A stretch of DNA of 64,000 bases from Synechococcus sp. RedBA-s (GCF_024345495.1 NZ_JAGQBF010000006.1:1-64000); one strand, 5' to 3'; shown: positions 28,048 to 37,852, counted from the stretch's first letter. The notes: generated by a model from the sequence alone, not told the origin. A program made the numbers and translations.

Positions 28048-28688
28048 GCCCCGCTCCGCTCCAGCCAGTCCAGCCAACGCCCGAGCATGCGCTGCCCCTG
28101 GGGTCCGGACTTCTCGGGGTGAAACTGGCAGGCCGCCAGGGCCCCCTGCCATACCGCCGCTGTCACCGGCTGATCAGCGAAGAGGACCTCCGCAGTGCTG
28201 CAGGCCGGATCCGCGGGAACGGCGGCGTAGGAATGCACGAAATAGACCCAGGCCGCTGGATGGCCCGCTGGCAGCAGGGGGCTGGGGTTGGTGGAGATCA
28301 ACGGCGCCCAGCCCATGTGGGGAATGGGATGTCCTGGGCTGGAGGGCAGGGCCCGCACCTGGCCCCTGAGCAGGCCGAGGCCGGTGGCTTCCCCCTCCTC
28401 ACTGCCCTCGAACAGCAGCTGCAACCCCAGGCAGATCCCCAGCAGGGGACGCCCCTTGGCACTCCACTCTCGCAGGGGATCCACCAGGCGGGCCTGGTGC
28501 AGGCGCTCCATGGCTGGATCGAAGGATCCCACCCCCGGCAGGATCAGGGCGTCGCAGCCCTCCATCGACGGGGCGTCCAGCACGGGAATGAGTTCGGCGC
28601 CGAGGCGCTCAGCGGCCCGGGCCACCGAATGGAGGTTGCCCATGCCGTAATCGATTAGGCCGATCCGATGGCTCATGGCACGGCTCAT
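28044..28688 (-). CDS. hisH: Imidazole glycerol phosphate synthase glutaminase subunit
   Basis: The 214-residue class I glutamine amidotransferase supplies ammonia to HisF in histidine synthesis. Catalytic Cys is in LLGICLGLQLLFEGSEEG, and His and Glu in CQFHPEKSGPQG. The conserved start is IGLIDYGMGNLHSVARA. The ATG at 28688 overlaps the upstream LOG stop by 4 bases and is preferred; the ATG at 28676 is an alternative. hisF is not adjacent. Confidence 0.95.
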   Translation of the reverse strand: MSRAMSHRIGLIDYGMGNLHSVARAAERLGAELIPVLDAPSMEGCDALILPGVGSFDPAMERLHQARLVDPLREWSAKGRPLLGICLGLQLLFEGSEEGEATGLGLLRGQVRALPSSPGHPIPHMGWAPLISTNPSPLLPAGHPAAWVYFVHSYAAVPADPACSTAEVLFADQPVTAAVWQGALAACQFHPEKSGPQGQRMLGRWLDWLERSGA

Positions 28689-29740
28689 GGCAGTGACTCC
28701 AGGCAGGTGCGTTGTTCGGGGTGCAGCAGGTCGTCGCAGCGGGCCAGATCGAGGGCATTGATGGCGGCGATGAGCTGGTAGAGGCGGCCGACGCAGCGTT
28801 GATCGAAGTCGAAGCGCAGGCAGGGTCGCAGGCGATCGTTGTCGTCGCAGCTCTCCCCCAGCTCAAACGTGCCGCTGCTGAGCAGATCCGGGAAGCCGGA
28901 GCGGATGGACAGCAGATCAGCCTCCGCCAGGGGCACGTGCAGCAGCAACTCCAGTCCGTCGTCGGTGACGCGGGTGGTGTGGAACACCCGGTAGAAGTGG
29001 CGGATCAGCTCGATCGCCTCGCTGGCGCTGTCGGCCCGGCTGATCAGGCCACCGTCGTCTGGGCCGATCAATCCCTCGCGCTTCAGCCCATGGAGGAGGT
29101 CCTGTGGCCAGTGCTGCCAGAGCTCATGGCCCGGAGGCGCCAGCAGCACCACCGGAATCGGTGCCGTGCGCCCGGTCTGGATCAAGGTGAGGGCCTCGAA
29201 CAGTTCATCGAGGGTGCCGAAGCCGCCGGGCAGCACCACCAGGGCATCGCTCTCCCGCAGGAAGAACAGCTTGCGGGTGAAGAAGTAGCGAAAATCGACC
29301 AGGCGATTCCCTGCCGCCGTCACATAGGGGTTGGAGGCCTGCTCAAAGGGCAGCTGAATGTTGAGCCCGAAGCTGTGGTCTGCGCCCGCTCCCCGGTTCG
29401 CCGCTTCCATCACCCCGCCGCCAGCGCCGGTGATCACCTCAAAGCCGGCGGCCATCGCTTCACGCCCCACCTGCTCGGCCAGCTGATAGGTGGAGCTGTG
29501 GGGCAGGCTGCGGGCCGAGCCGAACACCGTCACCTTGCGCGAGCTGCGGTGGGGATGGAAGGCAGCTAGGGCGTCATGCAGGTCGCTCAGGGCACCGGAG
29601 ATCAGCTGCCAGTCGTCGGTGTCATCGGCGATGCGGGCCATCTCCAGAATGGAGTGGAGCGAGCGCTCGATCAGCAGGCGATGGGGATGATCAACCAGGG
29701 ACTGGCCCAACCGCTCCAGGGAGGGGGGGGCGCTGGACAT
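28685..29740 (-). CDS. Extended LOG family (lysine decarboxylase-like) protein
   Basis: The 351-residue protein contains a LOG-type Rossmann domain in the middle: KVTVFGSARSLPHSS, TGAGGGVMEAANRGAG, and the signature VVLPGGFGTLDELFEALTLIQ. LOG enzymes release cytokinin-type bases from nucleoside monophosphates or act as related nucleotidases. About 95 residues precede and about 80 follow the core, so it is much longer than a plain LOG protein of 190 residues. The longer frame to 30007 crosses trxA and was not used. Coupled by ATGA to hisH. Confidence 0.82.
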   Translation of the reverse strand: MSSAPPSLERLGQSLVDHPHRLLIERSLHSILEMARIADDTDDWQLISGALSDLHDALAAFHPHRSSRKVTVFGSARSLPHSSTYQLAEQVGREAMAAGFEVITGAGGGVMEAANRGAGADHSFGLNIQLPFEQASNPYVTAAGNRLVDFRYFFTRKLFFLRESDALVVLPGGFGTLDELFEALTLIQTGRTAPIPVVLLAPPGHELWQHWPQDLLHGLKREGLIGPDDGGLISRADSASEAIELIRHFYRVFHTTRVTDDGLELLLHVPLAEADLLSIRSGFPDLLSSGTFELGESCDDNDRLRPCLRFDFDQRCVGRLYQLIAAINALDLARCDDLLHPEQRTCLESLP

Positions 29741-29775
29741 CACTGGAATGGCGGAGGCTGGAGCTGAGGAACTGC

Positions 29776-30099
29776 TCAGAGGTATTTGGCGATCGTGCCT
29801 GAGAGAGTGTTCTTGGGAACCGCGCCCACCACGGTGTCCACTTTCTGGCCACCCTTGAAGATCATCAGTGTGGGGATGCTGCGGATGCCGTACTGGCTGG
29901 CGACGTTGGGGTTCTCGTCGGTGTTGAGCTTGTAGACCTTCAACTTGCCTTCGAATTCTTTGGCGATCTCGTCGACGATCGGGGCCACCATGCGGCAGGG
30001 ACCGCACCAGGGGGCCCAGAAATCAACCAGCACGGGCACGTCACTTTTGAGCACGTCCAGCTCAAAGGAAGCATCGGTGACGGCGGTGGCGCTGGACAT
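29776..30099 (-). CDS. trxA: Thioredoxin
   Basis: The 107-residue disulfide reductant has the active site [13 protein letters not shown] with the usual Trp, Gly and Pro, followed by the cis-proline region [15 protein letters not shown]. It reduces Calvin-cycle and other targets when itself reduced by thioredoxin reductase. Full length and m-type in appearance. The 212 bases upstream contain the guaB3 terminator and presumably its own promoter. Confidence 0.97.
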   Translation of the reverse strand: MSSATAVTDASFELDVLKSDVPVLVDFWAPWCGPCRMVAPIVDEIAKEFEGKLKVYKLNTDENPNVASQYGIRSIPTLMIFKGGQKVDTVVGAVPKNTLSGTIAKYL

Positions 30100-30185
30100 C
30101 CGAGGGAGGGGACAAGGTACCTGGAATCTAGCAACGAGGGCCCTGAATCCCCCAGTTCGGCGGGGGGACCGTAGGAAGACAAAAT

Positions 30186-30202
30186 GCCCGGACGCGCCGG
30201 GC
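30186..30202 (-). terminator. Hairpin terminator after guaB3
   Basis: Inverted repeat GCCCGG (30186-30191) and CCGGGC (30197-30202) with a 5-base loop, followed on the minus strand by ATTTT. It lies about 110 bases after the guaB3 stop and upstream of trxA, so it probably separates the two transcripts. Confidence 0.55.
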
Positions 30203-30311
30203 GGGTTGGTGTGAGGAGTGTGCGAGCCGGAGCCCCCACAGCATCAGGTTAACGCCCGTCTCCGCTGAGACTCTGTGGTTTCCCCCCACGCGAAGGCGCA
30301 GGTGCGCAGAA

Positions 30312-31478
30312 CTACTTGCCCATGCCCAGCTGCTGGGCTTTCTGATACACCTTTCCTTCCGTGAGCAGGGATGGGGCTACCACCACATCCACCCGTTGCA
30401 TCTCCTTGATCGTGCGCGCACCAAGGGTTCCCATCGATGTGCGTAGGGCGCCGAGGAGATTCTGGGTGCCGTCGTCGAGGCTGGCGGGTCCGCGCAGGAT
30501 CTTCTCCAGGCTGCCGGTGGTGCCGACGTTGATCCTGGTGCCCCGGGGCAGCACGGGGCTGGGGGTGGCCATGCCCCAGTGGAAGCCACGGCCGGGGGCT
30601 TCGCTGGCCCGGGCGATGGGTGAGCCGATCATCACCGCATCGGCGCCGCAGGCGATGCACTTGCAGATGTCGCCGCCGGTGACGATCCCGCCATCGGCGA
30701 CGATCGGCACGTACTGACCGGTCTCCCGCTCGTGGTCGTCGCGGGCGGCGGCGCAATCGGCCACGGCCGTGGCCTGGGGGATGCCCACCCCCAGCACGCC
30801 CCTTGAGGTGCAGGCAGCACCGGGGCCGATGCCCACCATCACCGCAGCGGCGCCGGCACGCATCAGCTGGAGGGCCACCTCATACGTGACGCAGTTGCCG
30901 ATCACCACCGGAATGCCGAGATCACGGCATAGGGCGGCCAGATCGAGGGTTTCGCGGCCGGCTGGACCAATGTGGTCGGTGGAGACCACCGTGGCCTGCA
31001 CAAAAAAGAGATCGGCGCCGGCTTCGGCCACCGCCTGACCGAAGCGCAGGGCCGCCGCCGGGGTGGCACTGACGGCGGCGATGCCACCGCCGGCTTTGAT
31101 CGCCGCGATGCGCTGACGGATCAGGTCCTCACGCACGGGCTGGGCGTAGAGCTCCTGCATCAGGGGCACGAACGCGTCCTTGCCCACCGCCGCCATGCGG
31201 TCCAGGATCGGGTTGGGGTCGTCGTAGCGGCACTGGACCCCTTCGAGATTCAGCACCCCCAGGGCCCCGAGCCGGGAGAGTTCCACCGCCACGGCCACAT
31301 CGACCACACCGTCCATGGCGCTGGCGATGATCGGGATCTCCCGCTCAATGCCAGCGATGGTCCAGCGGCTGTCGGTGACTTCGGGATCGACGGTGCGACA
31401 GCCGGGCACCAAGGCGATCTCGTCGATCCCGTAGGCGCGGCGGACGGTTCGAGAACGGCCTAACTGAATGGACACCAC
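30312..31478 (-). CDS. guaB3: GuaB3 family IMP dehydrogenase-related protein
   Basis: The 388-residue TIM-barrel protein belongs to the GuaB3 branch of the IMPDH/GMP reductase superfamily and lacks a CBS pair. The catalytic Cys loop is VGIGPGAACTSRGVLG, with the phosphate-binding IVADGGIVTGGDICKCIACG and the flap region near MATPSPVLPRGTRINVGTTG. GuaB3 from cyanobacteria has been reported to act as a GMP reductase rather than an IMP dehydrogenase, which I take as the likely role. It ends the same-strand run after the CAAD gene. Confidence 0.9.
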   Translation of the reverse strand: MVSIQLGRSRTVRRAYGIDEIALVPGCRTVDPEVTDSRWTIAGIEREIPIIASAMDGVVDVAVAVELSRLGALGVLNLEGVQCRYDDPNPILDRMAAVGKDAFVPLMQELYAQPVREDLIRQRIAAIKAGGGIAAVSATPAAALRFGQAVAEAGADLFFVQATVVSTDHIGPAGRETLDLAALCRDLGIPVVIGNCVTYEVALQLMRAGAAAVMVGIGPGAACTSRGVLGVGIPQATAVADCAAARDDHERETGQYVPIVADGGIVTGGDICKCIACGADAVMIGSPIARASEAPGRGFHWGMATPSPVLPRGTRINVGTTGSLEKILRGPASLDDGTQNLLGALRTSMGTLGARTIKEMQRVDVVVAPSLLTEGKVYQKAQQLGMGK

Positions 31479-31571
31479 TGGGGTTTCTGCAGTCGGGCCA
31501 AGCTATCAACCGGACTGGCCGGGTCCAGGCTGAGGCGAACCCGACGGCGGTTGTGCCCTCAGGGGCTCAGT

Positions 31572-32219
31572 TCAGGGCTGTCCACGAAACGCCGCCCAGC
31601 GCTGCTGCCACGAGGCCAGCAGCGTCTGGCGGTCGCTGCTGCGCACCAGGTGAGTGAGCCCGAAGCGTCCCAGCCAGATCAACCCGGCCAGCTCCAGCAG
31701 GCCTGGAACCAGGGGCAGGCTCTCGATCGCTCCCAGCAGGGCGGCGTAGATCCGCAGCAGCAGCAGCAGGGCCACAAAGCCAGCCAGCAACTTCAGGGGG
31801 CCGCTGTATCGCTGCATCAGCTGCTGGACGTCAGCGCCGCTGAGCCAGTCACGCAGCTTGCCGCTGAGCAGCTCCCACTCGCCTCCCCCTTCGCTGGGCT
31901 CGGCCTCGCCCGTGGCGGGAATGAACAGGGTGCTGGCCACGGCTGGATCGGCCGGGGGGTCAACGATGGCGGCCGACTGAAGCTCAGGCTGAGGTTCAGG
32001 CTGAGGTTCAGGCGCAGGCTGAAGTTCAGGCTCAGGCTCGTTGTCTGGCTGGGGATCCGGTTCGGGTTCGAGCTCAGGGGCTGGTGCTGGCTCAGGTTCA
32101 GGGTCCTGCTGCCGTTCCCCTGTGGGCTCGGCACTTTGATCCTCCCCTGCCGGCGGCGGCGGGGATGGTAAATCCTGGCCCTGCTCGGGCTCCTGGGATT
32201 CAGCTGGGAACTCGACCAC
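31572..32219 (-). CDS. CAAD-domain membrane protein with Glu/Pro-rich N-terminus
   Basis: The 215-residue protein has a long acidic, proline-rich N-terminal half ([18 protein letters not shown] and similar, about residues 35-80) and a C-terminal CAAD-like module of about 90 residues with two membrane helices ([20 protein letters not shown] and [20 protein letters not shown]). The [12 protein letters not shown] block is characteristic. CAAD modules are found on cyanobacterial aminoacyl-tRNA synthetases and in thylakoid curvature (CURT1) proteins, so thylakoid membrane location is likely. Confidence 0.75.
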   Translation of the reverse strand: MVEFPAESQEPEQGQDLPSPPPPAGEDQSAEPTGERQQDPEPEPAPAPELEPEPDPQPDNEPEPELQPAPEPQPEPQPELQSAAIVDPPADPAVASTLFIPATGEAEPSEGGGEWELLSGKLRDWLSGADVQQLMQRYSGPLKLLAGFVALLLLLRIYAALLGAIESLPLVPGLLELAGLIWLGRFGLTHLVRSSDRQTLLASWQQRWAAFRGQP

Positions 32220-32288
32220 CGGTTATTGCGCAAAATCGCCGGTGGAGCTTAAGCCGACTCCTCGGACTTGGTCACGGCCCTGCTGCCC

Positions 32289-33452
32289 TCAGCCCTCAAG
32301 GGGAATCAGGCCCGGACGCTCACTCAGGGGGAGGAGGGGAAGCCGCAGGGGGAACGAGCCCTCACGCAGGCGCTGGATCAGATCGGCGCCGACCTCCTCG
32401 GCCAGCCGAGGGCTGTGGGCCGGGGCACAGCGCAGCCTGCGGGCGTCCACCTGGATCTCACCGGCGAGCAGGTGGCTGTAGGGAACGAAACCGAAGCTTG
32501 GCCGGATCCGGCGGGGAATGGAGAAATCGAGCACGGGGGCTTCCAGCTGATCGTCGCCGCAGGCCGCCTGGTGGGCCACGGCCAGGTTGATCAGGGGAAC
32601 AGGCGCCGCGATCGCCACCAGCAGGGCACTGCCATGGCCTTCGAAGTGGCAGGGGCGGATCCACTCGGCCTTCAGATCCGCCAGATCGACGCTCACCGCC
32701 GCCACGGCTCCCGGCCCGCGGGCATGGCCGCTGGGCAGCCGCCGGATCTGGGGCTGGTGGCCGCTGCCGGCGCCGATCACCCAGCCGATCGCCCCGGCCA
32801 CCAGCACGGGCGAGCCGGGGCCCAGCAGGCTGAGGCCAGGCATGGTCAGGCCGATGCTGCGGCAGCCGGCACTGCTGTAAAGGGCGCTGCCGTAGGGGCC
32901 CAGCAGGGGGCCGTAGGGGCTGTGGGTGACCCCCTCGGCGCTGCTCACCGCCACGATGCCGTTCTCGCTGATGGCCCGATGCAGCAGCAGGCGCGCCACA
33001 CCCAGACGTTCGAGCTGGAGACGGGTCTGCAGTTCACGGCGGGGATGCAGGGCCGTGCCTTCACCACTGGCCACCAGTTCCACCTCCAGGCCCGCCAGCA
33101 ACCTGGCCAGCACCTGGGCGCCGCCCCGCCGCACCGGGTCCGTGATCCCGCCGCCGATGGGCAGGGTCAGGCCACCGCTGCCGCTGGCCCCCAGGGCCAG
33201 CACCCCGTCGAGTCGCGCCTCCCGCAGGCGCATCGGTGGATCACAGGGTCCGAGGCTGAACTGGAGCGTGGCCTGATCGCTGAACTCGGCGTTGGCGGCT
33301 ACCACCACATCGGTGTCGGCGTAAGCCGCCTCCAGCCCTTCGGCGGCCACCAGAGCCCGGAACTCCGCGCCGCTGCGTACCGCCAGGTCGCCGGCGCTCT
33401 GGCGCTCCAGCAGCTGCGCCTCGCTGCGGGGGCTGGGGGGGGCGGAGCCCAT
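32289..33452 (-). CDS. DUF39/HcyBio family protein
   Basis: The 387-residue protein resembles the DUF39 (homocysteine-biosynthesis) family of sulfur-incorporation enzymes. Recognisable blocks are TALHPRRELQTRLQLE, SPYGPLLGPYGSALYSSAGC, GSPVLVAGAIGWVIGAG and a region with ALLVAIAAPVPLIN. It is soluble and lacks the ferredoxin or CBS domains seen in some archaeal members. I chose the ATG at 33452, leaving a 68-base divergent promoter gap to gyrA; the longer frame to 33533 would overlap gyrA. Function in this organism is inferred only from the family. Confidence 0.72.
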   Translation of the reverse strand: MGSAPPSPRSEAQLLERQSAGDLAVRSGAEFRALVAAEGLEAAYADTDVVVAANAEFSDQATLQFSLGPCDPPMRLREARLDGVLALGASGSGGLTLPIGGGITDPVRRGGAQVLARLLAGLEVELVASGEGTALHPRRELQTRLQLERLGVARLLLHRAISENGIVAVSSAEGVTHSPYGPLLGPYGSALYSSAGCRSIGLTMPGLSLLGPGSPVLVAGAIGWVIGAGSGHQPQIRRLPSGHARGPGAVAAVSVDLADLKAEWIRPCHFEGHGSALLVAIAAPVPLINLAVAHQAACGDDQLEAPVLDFSIPRRIRPSFGFVPYSHLLAGEIQVDARRLRCAPAHSPRLAEEVGADLIQRLREGSFPLRLPLLPLSERPGLIPLEG

Positions 33453-33520
33453 CAGTGCAAGCAGCCTGAAGACGGTGGACCCAGCCTCGCCTAACCTGGC
33501 CTTCGGCAGTGTGGTGCGAG

Positions 33521-36157
33521 ATGGCGGATCCAACGGGTCCCGGCGAATCCGACGGGCGGATCATCCAGACCGACCTGCGCATTGAGATGTCGCGCTCCTA
33601 TCTGGAGTACGCGATGAGCGTGATCGTGGGCCGGGCTCTGCCCGATGCCCGCGACGGGCTCAAACCGGTGCACCGGCGCATCCTCTATGCGATGTACGAG
33701 CTCGGTCTCACCAGCGACCGGCCCTACCGCAAATGCGCCCGGGTGGTGGGCGAAGTGCTCGGCAAATACCACCCCCACGGCGATACGGCCGTCTACGACG
33801 CCCTGGTGCGCATGGCCCAGGACTTCTCGATGCGCATGCCGCTGATCGATGGTCACGGCAACTTCGGCTCGGTCGACAACGACCCTCCGGCGGCGATGCG
33901 ATACACCGAATCACGGCTGCAGGCGCTCACTACCGACAGCCTGCTGGAGGACATCGAAGCGGAAACCGTCGATTACATCGACAACTTCGACGGCTCCCAA
34001 CAGGAACCCACGGTGATGCCGGCGCGGGTTCCGCACCTGCTGCTGAATGGCTCCTCGGGCATCGCGGTGGGCATGGCCACCAACATCCCTCCCCACAACC
34101 TCACCGAACTGATCAATGGCCTGCTGGCTCTGATCGCTGATCCTGATCTTGAGGAGAGGGCCCTGCTGGCGCTGATCCCCGGGCCTGATTTCCCCACCGG
34201 CGGTCAGATTCTCGGCCGCCGCGGCATCCGCGAGACCTACACCACCGGCCGCGGCTCAGTGACCATGCGCGGGGTGGCCGCGATCGAAACCCTTGAAATT
34301 CCCGGCCGCCCCGATCGTGATGCGGTGATCATCACCGAACTCCCCTATCAAACCAACAAGGCGGCGCTGATCGAGCGCATCGCCGAGATGGTCAATGATA
34401 AGAAGCTCGAAGGCATCTCCGACATCCGCGATGAGAGTGATCGCGATGGCATGCGCATCGTGATTGAGCTGCGCCGTGATGCTTACCCGCAGGTGGTGCT
34501 CAACAACCTGTTCAAGCTAACGCCGCTTCAGAGCAACTTCAGTGCCCACATGCTGGCCCTGGTGAACAGCGAGCCGGTGTTGCTCACCCTGCGGCGCATG
34601 CTTGAGGTGTTCCTCGAATTCCGCATCGAAACAATCGAGCGGCGCACCCGCTACCTGCTGCGCAAGGCGGAGGAGCGGGACCACATCCTGCTGGGTCTGC
34701 TGCTGGCGCTCGACCAGCTCGATCCGATCATTGCCCTGATACGGGCGGCCTCGGATGCGGCCACGGCCCGCCTGCAGCTGCAGGAGCGCCATGGCCTCAG
34801 TGAGATCCAGTCGGACGCGATTCTGCAGATGCAGCTGCGTCGGCTCACAGCCCTTGAGGCTGACAAGATCCGCCTTGAGCATGAGGATCTGGTCACCAAG
34901 ATCGTCGATTACAAAGACATTCTGGGCCGGCGTGAGCGCGTGCTCGGATTGATCGAAGCGGAGTTGGTTCAGCTGCGCGAGCGCTACCCATCGGAGCGCC
35001 GCACCGAGATCCTTGATCTGGAGGGCGGTCTCGAAGACATCGACCTGATCGCCAATGAGCGGTCGGTGGTGCTGCTCACCGAGAACGGCTACCTCAAGCG
35101 CATGCCGGTGAGCGAGTTCGAGGCCACCAGCCGTGGCACCCGCGGCAAGGCCGGCACCCGCAGCCAGGGAGAGGAGGCGGTGCGCCTGTTCATCAGCTGC
35201 AACGACCACGACACCCTGCTGCTGTTCAGTGATCGCGGCGTGGTCTATGCCGTGCCGGCCTATCGGGTGCCGGTGGGCAGCCGCGGTGCCAAGGGCACTC
35301 CGGTGGTGCAGTTGCTGCCGATTCCCCGCGAAGAGCAGATCACGTCCCTGGTGGCGGTGAGTGCCTTCGACGACGATGTTCAGCTGCTGATGCTCACCAG
35401 CGGCGGCTACATCAAGCGCACCCGGCTGTCGGCCTTCGCCAACATCCGCTCCAACGGCCTGATCGCCATCAGCCTCGAGGCGGGTGATGCCCTGCGCTGG
35501 GCGCGGCTGGCCCTGCCGGGCGACAGCGTGCTGATCGGCTCGCTCAAGGGAATGACGATCCACTTCCGCCTCACCGATGGCGAACTGCGGCCCCTGGGCC
35601 GCACTGCCCGGGGGGTGCGCGCCATGGCCCTGCGCAGCGGTGATGAGCTGGTGAGCATGGATGTGCTGCCGGCTGAGCTGGCCGATCAAGTGGCCAGCTC
35701 GTCGGCTTCGGAAGGGGAGGAGGAGGAGACTCCGGAGGCCGGTGAGAGCGCCGAAGGTCCCTGGGTGCTGGTGGCCTCCGCCAGTGGGCTGGGCAAGCGG
35801 GTGCCGGTGACCCAGTTCCGTCTGCAGCGCCGGGCCGGTCTGGGCCTGCGCGCCATCAAGTTCCGCCGCGATGGCGACGTGCTGGTGGGGCTGACGGTGA
35901 TGGGCGCCGGCGAGGAACTGCTGCTGGTGAGTGAGCGGGGGGTGATCGTGCGCATGCAGGCCGACAACATCCCCCAGCAATCGCGGGCTGCCACGGGCGT
36001 GCGCCTGCAGAAGCTCGACAGCGGTGATCGTCTCAGCGAGGTGGTGCTCGTTCCCCCGGCCCCCGATGACGAAGAAGTCGGCGATGTCGCTGAGGCCACT
36101 GATACCGCTACCAGCGCAGACAGCCCTGAGATCCTGTCGCCACCGGAGTCCCCCTGA
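33521..36157 (+). CDS. gyrA: DNA gyrase subunit A (type IIA topoisomerase)
   Basis: The 878-residue breakage-reunion subunit has the N-terminal [25 protein letters not shown], the quinolone-region [19 protein letters not shown], the catalytic Tyr in MRYTESRL, and a six-bladed C-terminal pinwheel (blades such as [32 protein letters not shown]). The GyrA-box position reads [14 protein letters not shown], which departs from the canonical QRRGGRG. An acidic insert ([15 protein letters not shown]) interrupts the last blades. A related topoisomerase IV assignment cannot be excluded. Confidence 0.93.
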   Translation: MADPTGPGESDGRIIQTDLRIEMSRSYLEYAMSVIVGRALPDARDGLKPVHRRILYAMYELGLTSDRPYRKCARVVGEVLGKYHPHGDTAVYDALVRMAQDFSMRMPLIDGHGNFGSVDNDPPAAMRYTESRLQALTTDSLLEDIEAETVDYIDNFDGSQQEPTVMPARVPHLLLNGSSGIAVGMATNIPPHNLTELINGLLALIADPDLEERALLALIPGPDFPTGGQILGRRGIRETYTTGRGSVTMRGVAAIETLEIPGRPDRDAVIITELPYQTNKAALIERIAEMVNDKKLEGISDIRDESDRDGMRIVIELRRDAYPQVVLNNLFKLTPLQSNFSAHMLALVNSEPVLLTLRRMLEVFLEFRIETIERRTRYLLRKAEERDHILLGLLLALDQLDPIIALIRAASDAATARLQLQERHGLSEIQSDAILQMQLRRLTALEADKIRLEHEDLVTKIVDYKDILGRRERVLGLIEAELVQLRERYPSERRTEILDLEGGLEDIDLIANERSVVLLTENGYLKRMPVSEFEATSRGTRGKAGTRSQGEEAVRLFISCNDHDTLLLFSDRGVVYAVPAYRVPVGSRGAKGTPVVQLLPIPREEQITSLVAVSAFDDDVQLLMLTSGGYIKRTRLSAFANIRSNGLIAISLEAGDALRWARLALPGDSVLIGSLKGMTIHFRLTDGELRPLGRTARGVRAMALRSGDELVSMDVLPAELADQVASSSASEGEEEETPEAGESAEGPWVLVASASGLGKRVPVTQFRLQRRAGLGLRAIKFRRDGDVLVGLTVMGAGEELLLVSERGVIVRMQADNIPQQSRAATGVRLQKLDSGDRLSEVVLVPPAPDDEEVGDVAEATDTATSADSPEILSPPESP
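36145..36156 (+). promoter_or_regulatory. Ribosome site and probable CTG start of crtL
   Basis: GGAG at 36145-36148 lies 5 bases before CTG at 36154-36156, and that CTG overlaps the gyrA stop (36155-36157) as CTGA. The first legal start in frame (GTG at 36178) has no ribosome site and would cut the N-terminus at LVLGAGP. Confidence 0.5.
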
Positions 36158-36177
36158 CACCAGCCCCAGCAGTCGAT

Positions 36178-37392
36178 GTGCTGGTGCTCGGGGCCGGTCC
36201 TGCGGGGCTGGCCATCGCCAGCGAGCTTGTCCCCCTCGGCCTGCGGGTGATGGGGCTCTCGGCAGACGATCCCACCAGCCCTTGGCCGAACACCTACGGC
36301 ATCTGGGCGGCGGAGCTGGATCAGCTTCACCTGTCCCATCTGCTCAAACACCGCTGGTCGACTTGCGTCAGCTACTTCGGCGCCGACCCTGTGGCCCTCA
36401 GCCGCGACTACGGCTTGTTTGATCCCGGCAAACTCCAGCGCCACTGGCTGGGGCGTTGCTCCGGCATGGACTGGCGGCGGGGACTGGCGGCTGGGCTGAG
36501 CCACGATGATCAGGGCTCCCAGGTGACCACCCAGGAGGGGGAGGTGCTCAGGGCCCGCCTGGTGATCGACACCACGGGCCACAATCCCGTGTTCGTTCAA
36601 CGGCCATCCCTGGGGCCGGTGGCGGCCCAGGCGGCCTACGGAATTGTGGGCACCTTCACGGCGGATCCGGTGCCGCCGGGCCAGTTCGTGTTGATGGACT
36701 ACCGCAGCGAGCATCTGAGCCCTGAGGAGCGCCAGGCCCCCCCCACGTTCCTCTACGCCATGGACCTGGGCGAGGGGCGCTTCTTCGTGGAGGAAACCTC
36801 CCTGGCCCTGGCGCCACCGGTGCCCATCGAGGTGCTTCAGGACCGCCTGCGGCGGCGGCTGGCCCACCGGGGCGTGGCGGTGCTGCAGCAGGAGCACGAG
36901 GAGCGTTGCCTGTTTCCGATGAACCTGCCCCTGCCCGACCTCCGCCAGCGGGTGCTGGGCTTCGGAGGGGCCGCCAGCCTGGTGCACCCCGCTTCGGGTT
37001 ACCTGGTGGGCTCCCTGCTGCGGCGCGCCCCTGGCCTGGCGGCTGCCATTGCCTCAGGTCTGGCACGGCCCGACCTCGACGCTGCCGAAGTGGCCGAGCT
37101 GGCCTGGGCCGCCCTCTGGACCCCGGAGCTGGTGCGCAAGCACGGCATTTACCAGTTCGGACTGGAGAAGCTGATGCGGTTCTCCGAGCAGGAGCTGCGC
37201 CAGTTCTTCAGCACCTTCTTTGCTCTGCCCGAGCGGCAGTGGTATGGATTTTTGACCAACACGCTCAGCCTCAGCGAGCTGGTGGTTGCGATGCTGCGTC
37301 TGTTTACCCAGGCACCGGCTGCTGTGCGCTGGGGACTGATGCAGCTGAAGGGACGCGAAACGGCCCTGCTGTGGCGAGCCCTGCGGGGATAG
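36178..37392 (+). CDS. crtL: Lycopene beta-cyclase, plant-type
   Basis: The roughly 405-residue flavoprotein cyclises lycopene to beta-carotene. The dinucleotide-binding motif VLGAGPAGLAIASEL is at the N-terminus, followed by YGIWAAELDQL, the conserved LVIDTTGHNPVF, FLYAMDLGEGRFFVEETSLA, FGGAASLVHPASGYLVG and a C-terminal LSELVVAMLRLF. The listed start is GTG at 36178, the first legal start. In-frame codons continue upstream to CTG at 36154 ([13 protein letters not shown]), which has a much better ribosome site and is probably the real start. Downstream of gyrA in one operon. Confidence 0.93.
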   Translation: MLVLGAGPAGLAIASELVPLGLRVMGLSADDPTSPWPNTYGIWAAELDQLHLSHLLKHRWSTCVSYFGADPVALSRDYGLFDPGKLQRHWLGRCSGMDWRRGLAAGLSHDDQGSQVTTQEGEVLRARLVIDTTGHNPVFVQRPSLGPVAAQAAYGIVGTFTADPVPPGQFVLMDYRSEHLSPEERQAPPTFLYAMDLGEGRFFVEETSLALAPPVPIEVLQDRLRRRLAHRGVAVLQQEHEERCLFPMNLPLPDLRQRVLGFGGAASLVHPASGYLVGSLLRRAPGLAAAIASGLARPDLDAAEVAELAWAALWTPELVRKHGIYQFGLEKLMRFSEQELRQFFSTFFALPERQWYGFLTNTLSLSELVVAMLRLFTQAPAAVRWGLMQLKGRETALLWRALRG

Positions 37393-37408
37393 CCGGTCCG
37401 GCTCAACC

Positions 37409-37852
37409 TCAGCGGAACACCAGCACCGGCAGGGGGGCATGGATCAGCACCCGCTGGGTCTGGCTGCCCAGCAGCAGGCCACTGAGGCCCCGGCGGCCAT
37501 GGGAGGCCATGAAGATCAGATCGCAGCCGTGGTGAGCTGCCGCCTCGATGATGGCCTCATGGGGCAGGTCGTTGACCACCCCATCACTGCTGCAGGGCAC
37601 GCCGGCGCTTTCAGCCACCCCCTGGGCGTCCGCGAGAATTCGCTCGGCATTCTCCCGTGCCACCACGCTGAGGTTTTCCATCGTGCCGGCATCGAGCATG
37701 GTGCCGGTGCCCACCATCGACACCGGCAGAACACTGCGGGCATTGAAGAAGGTGATGCGCGCCCCCACCTCCTTGGCGAAGGCCACGGCCCCCTGGACGG
37801 CTTTCACCGAGACGTCGGATCCGTCGATGGGAACGAGCAGATGGGAGTACAT
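37409..37852 (-). CDS. Universal stress protein
   Basis: The 147-residue UspA-fold protein starts MYSHLLVPIDGSDVSVKAVQ and ends with the ATP-binding motif ASHGRRGLSGLLLGSQTQRV and APLPVLVF. It is probably a cytoplasmic ATP-binding stress protein. The start at 37852 was chosen over 37897 because conservation begins exactly at this ATG. It is convergent with crtL. Confidence 0.93.
   Translation of the reverse strand: MYSHLLVPIDGSDVSVKAVQGAVAFAKEVGARITFFNARSVLPVSMVGTGTMLDAGTMENLSVVARENAERILADAQGVAESAGVPCSSDGVVNDLPHEAIIEAAAHHGCDLIFMASHGRRGLSGLLLGSQTQRVLIHAPLPVLVFR

Noticed and set aside
34517-36160. Long minus-strand frame of 547 codons opposite gyrA
   Set aside because: It is antisense to a well-conserved gyrA; the translation is His/Gln-rich with no known motif, as expected from GC-rich codon use on the opposite strand.
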